Source of the DNA: Undaria pinnatifida
Taxonomy: Eukaryota; Sar; Phaeophyceae; Laminariales; Alariaceae
Assembly (NCBI GenBank): GCA_012845835.1
Contig: JABAKD010000028.1
Coordinates: forward strand, 3,126,242-3,190,241
DNA length: 64,000 nucleotides
Direction: 5' to 3'
Part shown: positions 12,101 to 24,100 of the stretch, in pieces
How positions within the stretch are numbered: the stretch's first letter is position 1
Layout of the letters: each line of letters begins with the position of its first letter
The notes under the pieces: generated by a model
What the model saw: the letters and a program-made list of their open reading frames with translations, nothing else
Database searches by the model: none
Told to the model about the DNA's origin: nothing
Position numbers and translations under genes: made by a program

Positions 12101-15100
12101 ATGGCTGGACTTGATTAATTTACAGGGTGACTCAAACGATACACTCACGGCAGCTTGACACGCGCGTACGAGCGGTGGTAACATGAGATGTAACCCTGTC
12201 ACACAATGCTTGTGGTACCATGACCAACGAAATATACACTACAAAATAAGCACACACGTATCTGCTGTGTGCCCACCAGGGCCTGAGGATGCGTTACCTC
12301 ATGGAGCACTCTAAACCAATGTCTCGAAATCGAAGTTATCCATATTACAAATGAAACAACTCCTGCTGGTGTTTGTGCGCGGTTGTGGCGCGTACACTGC
12401 GCAGGCTCGTGAGGCAGGTATGGTAAACGAGAACACACAGTGGTATCTCAACGGCGAGGCTGCCATGGATGGAATATTCACCATCAATGATACCTACCAC
12501 GACTCGCAGCTCGCTTATGACTTGAGAGGGACATTGGGCGTCCGGGCATGCCCCCCGATCGAAGGTTAGCACGCGTCGGATTGCATACGTGGTATCAACA
12601 CGTGCTGTACGCCTTGTTGTATTTTTTTTATTAACGCCAGGTGCAGTAGCTAATAATAGCAGGTCATGAACAGTCAAGACACGTTTGAGGCGTGCCGCGG
12701 TTACCTCCCATCTAAAAACAATTGCGTTGGGGTTTTCGGGAGGTGGGGCGGCAAACTCTTGAATGCATGTATCATACGTATACGATCGTGAGTCGACAAA
12801 TGGCCTTTACTGTACCCTCTGTCGGTATAAAGTTCCCTCCCACTAAGAAGGCATGTACTGACAAAGCCGTTGAAAAACTTTGTGATAGTACCTAGATGGT
12901 GCACTATTGCTAGCACCAACAGCTGGTCATCGCAGACGCTCTGACGCCGTAACACAGCCCCTTCGGACCTCCTCATCCTTCCGACGTACGCCAGCACTAC
13001 GCGACTGCGGTGATGGCAACTGTTTCACCAAGAAGCAAAGGCACGCCCGCTCTTTTGTGTGGTCAGTCAAAGAGCGGTCACAGCTGTTCACAAACACGTC
13101 CCACGCCTTCCTCGACCCACCACCACCCCCTCAGGTCCAGGATCGGATCAGATCCGGGCTCTTACGAAACGGTGGGAGGCGTTAAACAGTGAGGTGTGTC
13201 CCGGAGCCGGCCTTGGCACTCTCACGCCCGACGGGCGACTGGATCCTCTTCTCGCCTATACTTACGACGCCGTATTTGCCCTTGCGAGTGGCATTGGATT
13301 GGTGCAAACGACGGCAAATGAATGGGGATCGTTTTTGCACGGCTTTGAGGCTGAGAGGTACGCCATGCCAAGATCATGGGTAGCGGAGGAAAAACACACG
13401 AAATGTTCAAGTATGCACCTTTGGTAAGCAGGACGAGCGTGCCCATCTTTTCCACACCCCCCTTGGTCGTTCACCATTGTATACGGCAAACATCCTATTC
13501 TCCGTATGGCTGGCAATGGCCACCGACAACCATCCTGTCCCCGCCAGAAGTACTCTAGCGCTTGGGCAGTGGTTTGGTTGCTTGCACACGATGCCCCTGG
13601 AACATATTGTGTTCAACAAGCAGAGTGTTTCCCACTGTATCTCGTCGCAGCTGCCCTTTTAGGACTGGTGGACTATGGGAGCATGGAAAATCCATGCGAA
13701 GCTCCATCCTCGAGACGGAGTTTGAGGGCGTCACAGGCAACGTCAAACTTATTAGCGGGGAAAGCTTAGTTTCAAAAAATGGTGCCGGCGCCGCAGGCTC
13801 CGGATGGCGAGAGGGCCACGGTTCCACGTTTCGCGCGCTTAACCTGCAGGCCCATGAATCGCTAGGGGCAACATTCTCTGCCTTGTTGGTGTGGCGAACC
13901 GACGATCGTCCTGACGTCAAACGCACTCCAGGATTTGAGGTACTTAGGCGATGGCTTGCACGGAACACGTGTATTTGTTGCCCACAGCCCACATCAAACA
14001 GGCGGGGAGATAAAATTCGTTTTTGGGGACGGGGGGCTTTGGGTATCCTAGCGCCTTTGTGATCTTGGGGAGGCCGCTTAATCGGGCCTTATGGTGGCAA
14101 GTGCGTAATGTCGTCGCGTTCGTTGACGGTGAAAGTTGTGTGAATAACCGTCCCGTGCATTGGTCATGATTAGTACCGCAGTCCATAATCGTGGTACATC
14201 CTACCCGGAAGATTATCCGCATCCCGTCAAACCGCTTGTTCTATTGATGCGATCAAAATTGGCTCTCGTCCTGATATTAAGCAGTCGTCTGCGTTGGAAC
14301 TGTATAGGCATAGTCGGCTGCAGTAGAGTCTTTCGCTCATGGGCGAAGGACACGCAACATTTATCGGTTGGGTGCCGATGCTTGCTGCCTTCACGCATCA
14401 CATTTCTTGCAGTCTAGAGTATGTGCGGATCACCTGGAGGCTTTGTTTTGATCAAGGTACGCGGGATCACACACTTTGATTTTCGTCTAGCAGGCAATCA
14501 ACCCGTTTCAAGATGGCCAGACATACCCGGCGGGAGGAACTGCATATCCGTCTGACAGCCCCGTAATAATCAAGGCGCATTTCAAGGTGGGGCACTCGGG
14601 CTTGGTTCGTGTATGCACGTCAAAGCTTGTGCACAATACGGCTTGTGGAAAGTGTGGCTTGCATGTATGCATGCATGAGCGATCTAGCGATTGGTCAGTG
14701 ATATTAATTTTGAGATTCCCGAGAAGGCTGGCCGTGGACTAACGGCTCACTCTAAAAATGTGAGTACTTGCGGCGTTTCTTGCAGTTGAGCAGCTTTAGA
14801 GGACCTCTGGCCTCTGGACGTACGAAATACACCCGCAATATAGCGCTTAACGCCCCCCCCCCTGAAATATATGGTGCATTTCACCGTTGGGCACCGAAGA
14901 GGCAGCTGTCCCATTCGTCATAATAACTGGGCAAGAGACGGAAAACAACGACTACAAAGGTATCTCCCTGGACCTGATTAAGGTGCGAAATCCAGCAGGT
15001 CAAGCGTTTAGCAAGTTGTCAAAGCGATGTGCTCCAACAAATACAACTACAGTAGACGGGCTGAGCTCCGGCTATCAGCAAGCTTCATACCGTCGAACAC

Positions 15101-18100
15101 ATCAATCAACGCGTTACCGTGCGAACGCGGGTGCGGCTTGATGTACGCGGCCGAACGACTGGGCGATTCTCGTTGGCAGATGTTGGTAGATGTTTGGGGC
15201 ACTGTCACGAATAGGGTATAGGGCCAAGGACTACTCGCGCTCATCTAACCCCTCCGTAGCTAACTCTGCCCTCACAGTTACTATGTGGTAATTCCCAGGG
15301 TTCAGGATGCCGCCACCTGTGCGAGGCACCTTACCCAGCGGGGCAGGCTACAGTTGTGGCTAAGTTACAACATTTCAGGCGTGCAGGTAGGGTGTCTGCC
15401 CGGACACCCCATCCTCACGAATTTTTCTATAGACACTTAGACCAATGGTACGATAGGGGGGGGGGTGTCCTTTTTTAAGGGCCTTTTTTTGCAGAGTCCC
15501 GGAGTCAGTCGCGCGAGTGACACCCCCCCTGTTCCTTTGCGGCATTAGTCTCATGTCTGGGTGCTAGTATACTAGACTAATATAGCGACATGACATGAAT
15601 CCGCAATGCAATAGTTAGCCACGCTGCGCCAAGCCATACCGTAGAAATTTGTTTCGTCAGTGAGGTACAGAGCCACTCGTGCCAGTATGATAGTAAGAGT
15701 ATGGTAGTAATAGTAACAAACCCCTCACCTAAAACCCTTCCTTTCCCCCCCCCCCCCCCCCCCGCCCCCCCCGCCCCCCCCCCGGACCCTCCCCCCCACC
15801 TCCCCCCCCCCTCCCCCAACCCATTCCAACCCCACCCCCTCCAAAATCCACCCTCTCTCTACTTACTGATTGTACGACTTACCCCAGGATATACATGATA
15901 AACTGATGCATAACTTTCAAAACCGTCACATTTATCCCCTCAAAATTGTGGATAGTTTCCACGCACAGATTGAGCTGCCCCACACGCCCCCCCCCCCGCC
16001 CCACCCCCCCCCCCCCCCCATGATAAACTGGTTGATTTTTTTTTTTTTTTTTCCCCAAAACCGTCAGATTTATCCCCTTGAAAGGATTTATAGCTTACAT
16101 GCACAAATTGTCCGCCCGTCCGCCCCCCCCCTCCTTCCCCCCCCCCTCCCCCCCTCCAACCCCGCTCGCTTTTGATCAAAACCAGGCCCCCACGTCCTTC
16201 AAAACTCCGCCCCCCCCCCCTCACCGGTTATTCGAATTACAGGATTCACTTGATAAAAGGATACATTTCCCTCCACAGCTGTCAGATTTTGTCCCCTTCA
16301 GAAACGGGTTTTATAGTTTCCGCGCACAGACTGACTAAGATCACCCTGTTGACCCTGATAGCTACACTGTAGTTGTAAGGGGAGTCGCCGACCTATATCC
16401 TTATTGAGGACACACAACTCGTAATACGCGCGATCGGAGTATCACGCACAGCTTGCAAAGATGAGTTTCGACGAAATCTTCGATCTCACAGCTGGATTGT
16501 ATTTTCATTTTTTATAATAATTATAGTATGACAAAATACCTCAAAACCTTCGGTAGTGAAAATTGAGGATATATCGTAACATCAACAATACCGTAGCCTT
16601 GGTCCTTTGTTGATGTATCAGAGATGCCTGTTCTGCGGAAGGTTTAAACGCACGAAGAGGACGTGTGATGCAATCCATTGGTTCGTCTACATACACCCGA
16701 TCAGCTGCGGTCCACATATTATCCGTTATAGTAAAATGCTCACAGCTGATCGTGCACATGCCGCATAACCCTACCCTCCCCCGCCCCTTTGCTGGCCCAA
16801 CTCGACACGGCACACCCGATTCTGTTTTCCCGTGTTGTTGTTTTGCCTCCATGATAACTGGCCAGGCTCTATTGAATCGGCTCGGGTTCACGTACGACAT
16901 TACCGTTGCAAATAAGTCGGTGTCCCCCGATTCGGTAGTCGATTCCGTCGCAGATGGGACGTACGACATTGCCGCCAGCTGGATCACGATCAATACTCGG
17001 CGGATGGATTTCGTGTCGTTCTCCCACCCATACTACAGCACTAGCATGTCCTTCGTCTATCGTGGGGTTCAATACGAGGTCCGTTGCGTGGATATGTTAT
17101 ACGAAGTATTACATGAATGGTGTACTGTAAATCTCGCTAAGAACTCAAGCTAGTGCACATTTGTAACCGTCATCAGCTGTGCGTGTGAGTGGGAAGCGTT
17201 CCCCCGTGGCACCTGCCGCTGCTGTTGCAACCAACTGCTGATGTTCCCACGGATGGAATGCTTGAAACAATGAACTCGACCGCTCCTCGGTTTGTTCCTC
17301 GTCCGAGATTCAGGTAGGCGGACGGGACACGGACATTTGATCACGCGAGCGGGGAAAGGATCCCGTATATTTCTGTCGCCATCGAAAATAAGATATATCA
17401 CTTCGCGCATAGACTATAGGTCTAGTATTACCTGGTGTACATTGAAAATGATATAAAATGTACCTACATGCAAACATGCTGTAGTTCACTGTAGGTATTA
17501 GTCTACAAGCTTACAAAAATCCCATGCCCCTGGCCAAACAAGGACGTCGAAACGCATAATACCCCAACCAAACGACTGCCCTCCACGTGCGAGGGCTTCG
17601 ACAGCAGCACCCCGTTCTGCGGATGATTTTTATAAGGAGAAATCACCACAGCATCAAACAGACCAATAGCAACACCCTTTCACTCCCACGTATAGCGGTC
17701 TTCCAAACGGATCTGAGGCGTTTGAACAATCAGCAAAGTGGCAGGCGACTGGCGACCGGTCTCACGTAAACCACCGTTTATGCACAGCGAAACGAGGCCC
17801 TCGGCAGCACGTAGATTAGTCTAGGACTTCTACTTCAGAAACTGGTTCACCTCGTCGTTGTCCCAAGATCATGTGGAGAACTCTGACGGATTGCGCAGGA
17901 TAGCTCCCCGGATCCATGATGTCCCACTTCCTGGTTGTGGAACACGCATCGCGGTTGATTAATAAAGCAGCCAACGCGTTTCGTAGCATTGTGCACACAC
18001 GACAGCTGGATACGCGACCGGGGAGTGGATTCGTGACCGGAAATATTGGTGTTCGCAGTGGACAGGGCGGTTCTGACTTTGCCGCTTCGGTAGCGCTCAC

Positions 18101-21100
18101 TGAACGCTAAAAGCTAACTTGTGCATGTTGATTTGCACTTACTTTTTTATTGCCTCAATCGTCGGAAAGCGCTCTCATGTCGCGGACATAACAAAGAATT
18201 TCCCCTACACGCAAAAAACTCTCCGCGTGGTACTGGCCGACACTGCAGTCAGAACGCATCATCGTATTACGACCCGGCGAATATCATTGCAGCACTTGTC
18301 CGCTAAACGTGCAACCGGTGAGCATTGTTCAACATGTTCAATAAGGTGGAGACGTACATTGTTCAGACCACAGCCCAATAAGGTAGAGACGTACATTGTT
18401 CAGACCACAGCCCACACCGCTTCGACCTCGTCACTTTTCCCAAATAGTAATATATAGACTAATACTGGTACCTATTTTTCCCCGACCCCCCCTGCCGTGC
18501 CGCAGGTGTCGCGGTGGCACATGTTTCAACCATTTGAACCGGGCGTTTGGGTGGCCGTGTTCCTATCCTTCTTCATCGTATCCTCGATGCTCTGGGTGTT
18601 CGATGGGGGCAAGATGGGCTGCGCCAATGGCCATGGGGTATCTCCAGATAGATGCGATCCATTGGTTGAGGTAGTGGCATCAGAGGGATCAGTGGGGCGC
18701 TGGTATAGTTCTAGTGGCACCTGGAGGTACTCTCCTGGCTTTCCTCCTCCGATTTTAGTGAAAAACGTCCGGGAGTGGAGGAGTGGACTATGTCGGTCAT
18801 TTGTTCAAGTTGCCGTCAGATCCGGCTCGGCTATGCCACGACGAAGTTGAACTTGGCTGTTCATTGTGCCGGGGCAGTGGGGGTGTACGTTGTTGGAACG
18901 GCCGCGTCGCGGTACGCGTGTCGGTCTCGTCGTGGGCAAGCGTTATCGTTCAACAGAATCCAAGAATATCCTACGTTTTTATCGGGCCCTCCCTGCGCTT
19001 GACTCTCTTGCCCCCCTACGGTGTTTGGGTGACTTTATTCGATTACGTTGGTTTAGCTCTCACTCACTCACTATTCGATGTACAAAGGTGCTGTTGTCGA
19101 GGCTCCTGCTTTCGATGTTGCTGTTTCTCCCCCCTGCTCTCATGCGGGGGAAGGGCTGTTATACGCTACACACATCGACGCTTACTTCGTTTGCAGACGA
19201 GAACGTCGACCAACACGTGTGCAGCTTATGATTTCCACCAAATCAAGCGAGCGACTTGGTCTCTCATACCAGGTACGTATAAAGACATTTCGGAAGGGGC
19301 GTTATGGTTAGATATTGTCGAACCTTTCGGCCGTTTCCCCCCCCCCCCCTTTGTTTCGTTAGGTTTTATATGCCGCTGACTTTTTTCTTCTATGAACGGC
19401 AAGAAGGCACACACTAACCGCGAACTATGCGAACGACAACTTATACACGCTCCTATCACCAGCGCCATAATTTCGTCTCCCGCCAACGTTCTGTTTGAAA
19501 CCGACCTTGACAGGTCGGCCGTTCCGATACAAACCCCGGTCTTGGCGGCCGACGACAAGCTGTGGAGGTAAGCCGCAATTTAACTCTCGAACCCGTGTCC
19601 ACCGCAATGATTTCCTTGATGATCTGCCCCTTTTTGGGTCAGCCAAGTGTTCTCAAGACGATGATTGTGTTGGCATCTTAGATTACCACCTGGTGATCCC
19701 AGAGTCTGTAGTCACGATATAGGCTAAACAACGCACCCCGGTTGAAAAATAAGCTAACGTATACAAAAAATTGCGTGGATCATGCACCACAGCAGTAGCA
19801 GCAGTCAGTAGCAATAGCAGTAGCAGTAGGCACCATGCACCACCGCAGTAGCAGTAGCAGTAGCAGTAGCAGTAGTAGTAGCAGTAGCAAAACCCAAAGT
19901 AACGGTTCTGTGTGCTACAGTATACTCGTACGTCATTAAAGGTTAATGTGGCGCGAGAACCATAGCTATTAGGCCAACGAATGACTAACGGAGCACTTCG
20001 TCTACGTTGAGAGCTTGTCAAACCGCATCCAGTCCGTCCGTAGATTGCCGAGGCCGAGGCCGATGTACAGCTCTGAACGACGCAAAGATATGTCTGTGCG
20101 GTTTGCGTTTGCCGTTCGTTTCCTCATGAATCACCCCATTGGGCAGGAGATGGGCATATCCTCGTATGTTACCGGCGCTCTGTTGATGGGCCAGATGGCT
20201 CACGACCCACACACCTTGGCGAGCCACATTCTCAACGTCGGGGTGGTTTTTTGCGTGCTTCATTCTAGCTGCTTCCTTCACGGCCCAGCTGGCTTCATTT
20301 CTGGCGGAGGAGAAGCGGGTGCGTCTTATCACTGCAAACCTGTAAGCGCTCATTCTGCTGAAACAACTACCGCGTGGTGTTGCAACGCACGCCATGCGAT
20401 CAGTGGAGATGTCGTGCGTGGTATTCTCGTGTGGTCCGGAGCCTCGAGGCCTTGGTCACCCAAAGACCACAGATCTGGTGCTGAAGTGTATGAGAATGGC
20501 AGCGCAGCGTCAAAGGAAACGGCAGCAGTAACTGCAAGAGCGAGCCCTCGCTCTGGGTTCTACCAATAGCGCTCTTAGCCTTGTCGCGAGAACGACTACA
20601 CCCTCCTCCATTCTACTAGCTTTTAGGAAAATGCACAAATACGGGGCTGTGAGTTTCGACGGCGCCCGATACAAAAATGCGACCAGACGGGAGGAGTGTG
20701 TCGGTGGTAGTTTGTGCTCGAACAGTCGGCAGTTCAAGCATGTAAAAGTTTGTTCTTCGATCGTTGTCTTTTCCCGGTTTATGTGGCATTCAACCATTGC
20801 TTAACAATGCCCTCCTTCGCTGTTTATTTACCTTTTTTTGTCCAAAATGCACGCACCCCCGGATTTCAGGCCTTCGTCGTGGACGATCTAAGGAACGGCG
20901 CAATTCCACACGGCCAGGTAAGTGCGCCCCCTTCAAGAAACTGTCTCGAGAGATCAGAAAAAAAGAACGGTCGCCGTGCAGCAATGGGATGACATTTGAT
21001 GAAGAACACGGTATGAATCGGATCATTCATGCTTGTGGTAGGGGGTGTTCCCTTTTCTCACGATCGGGTCTGAGCCACCGCACGGGTGACGCGATATCTG

Positions 21101-24100
21101 ACGGCTGCTACGATCGAGGTGCACCCTTTTTTTTCTGAGGTTCCTGTTTTTGGGAGCTTAAGACCTCTCCCAAAAAAGCGGATTTGGAGAAAATGCCAAA
21201 ACTTCTGCCGGATGATGAAGAAAAAAAACCAAAACATGGCTTAGGTACATAACGAGAATCATGGAAAAGAAAAAAGTCGATTTTCTCCACGATTTTGGGT
21301 TAAGAAGCCCAGTCATCATTCAGAAGGAAAAAAAGACAAAAAAAGTGCTAACCCCTGTCTGTCGCAGCATGCGCCACCTCACTCACTGCCCAGAAGAAAG
21401 AACTTTCAAGCGCGATTTGCTTGACGTAGCGAAGCAACCTATTATTCCATTGCGCGCTCACATCGAAAAGTTAAAAGGCTAAGGTCCAAAGACCCAGGCT
21501 ACGGTATTGTAGTATCATACCCCCAGTTTTTCACTACGGTAGGGGGAGTACCCCCATTTTCACTGGTGTGTTTGAGCCACTCGCACGAGTAGATCTGTAC
21601 CCTACGGATGAAGATGGTTTGAGGACTTGGTTTGGCGCAGCTTAGATCACCTTTGCATTGCGGATTGATTTCGTCAATGCAAAACATAAAGAAGACGTAA
21701 GATTGCATAGGAACAAAGGGGTTACTCGCGCGAGTGACCCCTAGCCATTGAAATAAAAGGCCCAAAAGGGGACCCCCCTACCGTAGCCTGGGTCACTGAA
21801 GAGACGATTTTCTACGGTGTGCTTGGCGCAGCGTGGCTAACTATTGCATTGCGGATCCATATGTCGCTATATTAGTATACATATTAGCATAATAGCACCA
21901 AAAAGCTTAATACCGCAAAAGAACAGGGGGATCACGTCACTCGCGCGAGTGACTCCGGGCCACTGCAAAAAAAAGGCCCTGAAAAAGGGACCACCCCCCC
22001 TATCGTAGCTTTGATCACTGATTGGAAATAGCGAAGCATGTACGACGCACCACAGTCTTTGATACACCTCCTGATATCTGCAGTGTCTGCCAGTGTTTTT
22101 TTTGCCTACGAACGATGGGTGGGTGGATGAGTGGGTGGGTGGATGAGTGGGTGGGTGGGTGGGTGGGTGGATGAGTGGGTGGGTGGGTGGGTGGTTAGCA
22201 CCCACGAGCTACATTACAAAAATTAAAATACACTCCAGCTAGCTGTGAGATCGAATGTTTTGTCGAAACTCATCTTTGCAAGCTGTGTGTGATACTCCAA
22301 TCGCGCGTATTACTATATTATAAAAAATACAGTATGTCGTATATTCCTGAAGAGCTCCTTGCCGGAGATTGTCTAGATTTGACCCTCGTTGCTGTCTTCG
22401 GTATCGCTAACCCCGACTGTATTTGTCGGAAGGTAATGTGAATGGGGTACGTCGCGATTTGATCGTATTCAACGTCGACCAATCCATTGGAGGCCTTGGG
22501 CCGGAAAGTCCCCCTCCAGAGGACAATTAAAAAACGTGTTCTTGTGTGGCGTTCGCGTCCTCCGCTTCGCCCACATGAGGGTCTCCCCTCGAATTTTCGA
22601 GTCTTGATGTCTCCGTTGACATGGCACACCCCAAGCTGTGAGCGACCTCCGCTAACCATGGTTCACCACCTCAACGACGGCCACGATGTTTCAGCTCACT
22701 TGGTGCTGCCTGTTTCTTGTTGTTGGATGGTTATCCCCGCGTGGACCTTCGCGGGTACTCTCACGATCGAACGATTAATTACTACTGTTGTTCCTTTGAG
22801 ACCGTGTAGCAAGGACAGCGTAAAAGCCGCAACAAGCTTTTGTTTCCGAGTCCTTAACAAGAGGGTGTTAGGACTTTGTACTACCCAAGAATCCGTTGGT
22901 GATGGCGGATGAACGTCGTACGTCTACCGCGAACAAATACGTCGCGCCTCTTCTAATGCGCCCGAACATTCACCTCTTCGGTTCTTTTCGAATTGCCGCT
23001 CTTCACCCCGTCCCTCATCACGCGTTCTCGGTCTCTCGTTTTTTTTTTGTGTGTTTGGTCTGACTTTTGGCTTTCGGTTTGTTTCTTAATATATAAACCA
23101 TATATTTCTCTTCTTTCTTCGTCTGTCTCGTTGTCGTCGGGGTCGTGTGGTAGTGGGACTCAACCGCTTCCCGTTGACGCGTGCTACGATAGAGATGCAC
23201 CGCATTTTTTTTCTGAGGGGTTACCTCACTTTCGGAGGTTAAGACAAAATATGCATGTCCTTCTTCACAAAAAAAAATGATTTTTGGACATAATAAATAA
23301 AACTGCCGATCGGATGAAAAAATCCCGCCCACGGCCTCGGTATGCAACCGTAGTCATGCAAAACGATAAGATGGTCTATGTTTGGGACGATTTTGGGTTA
23401 AGGCACCCCGTCATTCAGATAAACGTTTCAGACGAAAATTGCTACCACTTCTATATCGTAGCACGCGTCTTTTTCGTCGCGTCGCATCGCATCCTCCCCG
23501 ATTTTTTTTCCCCTTGGACCAGGGCTCTAATGCATTATTGATGTTATATTATACTGTTGTTCTCATTCTATCTCTTGCTGCGCCACCATTACTTTCGCAT
23601 TTACAGCCCCCTCCTTGTCTATTTTTAAGAAGAGCTTGCGCCTCACTAGACGCTTCTTCTCCTGTGGTTTGCATTGCACAGCCAAATCTCGCTATCAACA
23701 CTGCTGTATGTGGGGTGCGTAATCCTTATCGTTATCTTAATATCTCTCTTGCACGTTGTTTTGGTTAGCTGGCCGGTGTACGTCCTGTTTATCTTGTAAA
23801 ATTGTGCGTTTGACATTGTTTCGGCGTTCCTTGTTACTGTCGGGTTTGTTCGTGATACTTCCGCCCTCTTTCTGTCCCATAGTCTCACTTAACATGTGCG
23901 ACCACACCCACCCACCCATCGCTTCAATGTCCGCTTGTTGCTGTCATTTTTCTTCCAATCACCTCCAAGCACTTGTTGCTCCCACGGCCAAAAAAGAGTA
24001 AAGGACACAAACAAGCATGGTGGTTCAACATACTGGGCGTGAAAATATGGCAATGCTGTACGAGAGGGGGGGCAGAATTACGACGACCTGTCGGTCATGT

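Noticed and set aside
13555-13992. 145-codon minus ORF
   Set aside because: Antisense to the well-supported PBP1 exon 13663-13939.
15577-16224. Gly- and Pro-rich ORFs around G/C tracts (also 36.0-36.9, 45.6-47.2, 48.9-49.9 kb)
   Set aside because: Artefacts of G/C homopolymers in the repeat family; the frames do not stay in register between copies.
17916-18110. Frame with GSGFVTGNIGVRSGQGGSD considered as an iGluR exon
   Set aside because: It does not resemble any iGluR segment, and phases do not fit between exons i and k; the 18249-18317 exon fits better.
19397-19568. Frame NRELCERQLIHAPITS... with a good GTAAGC donor, considered as a pore or M3 exon
   Set aside because: The true M3 was found at 20195-20318 with the correct phase from exon k; this frame has no channel features.
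22112-22197. CRISPR-like array
   Set aside because: Simple GGGT/GGAT repeat without unique spacers; the sequence is eukaryotic.
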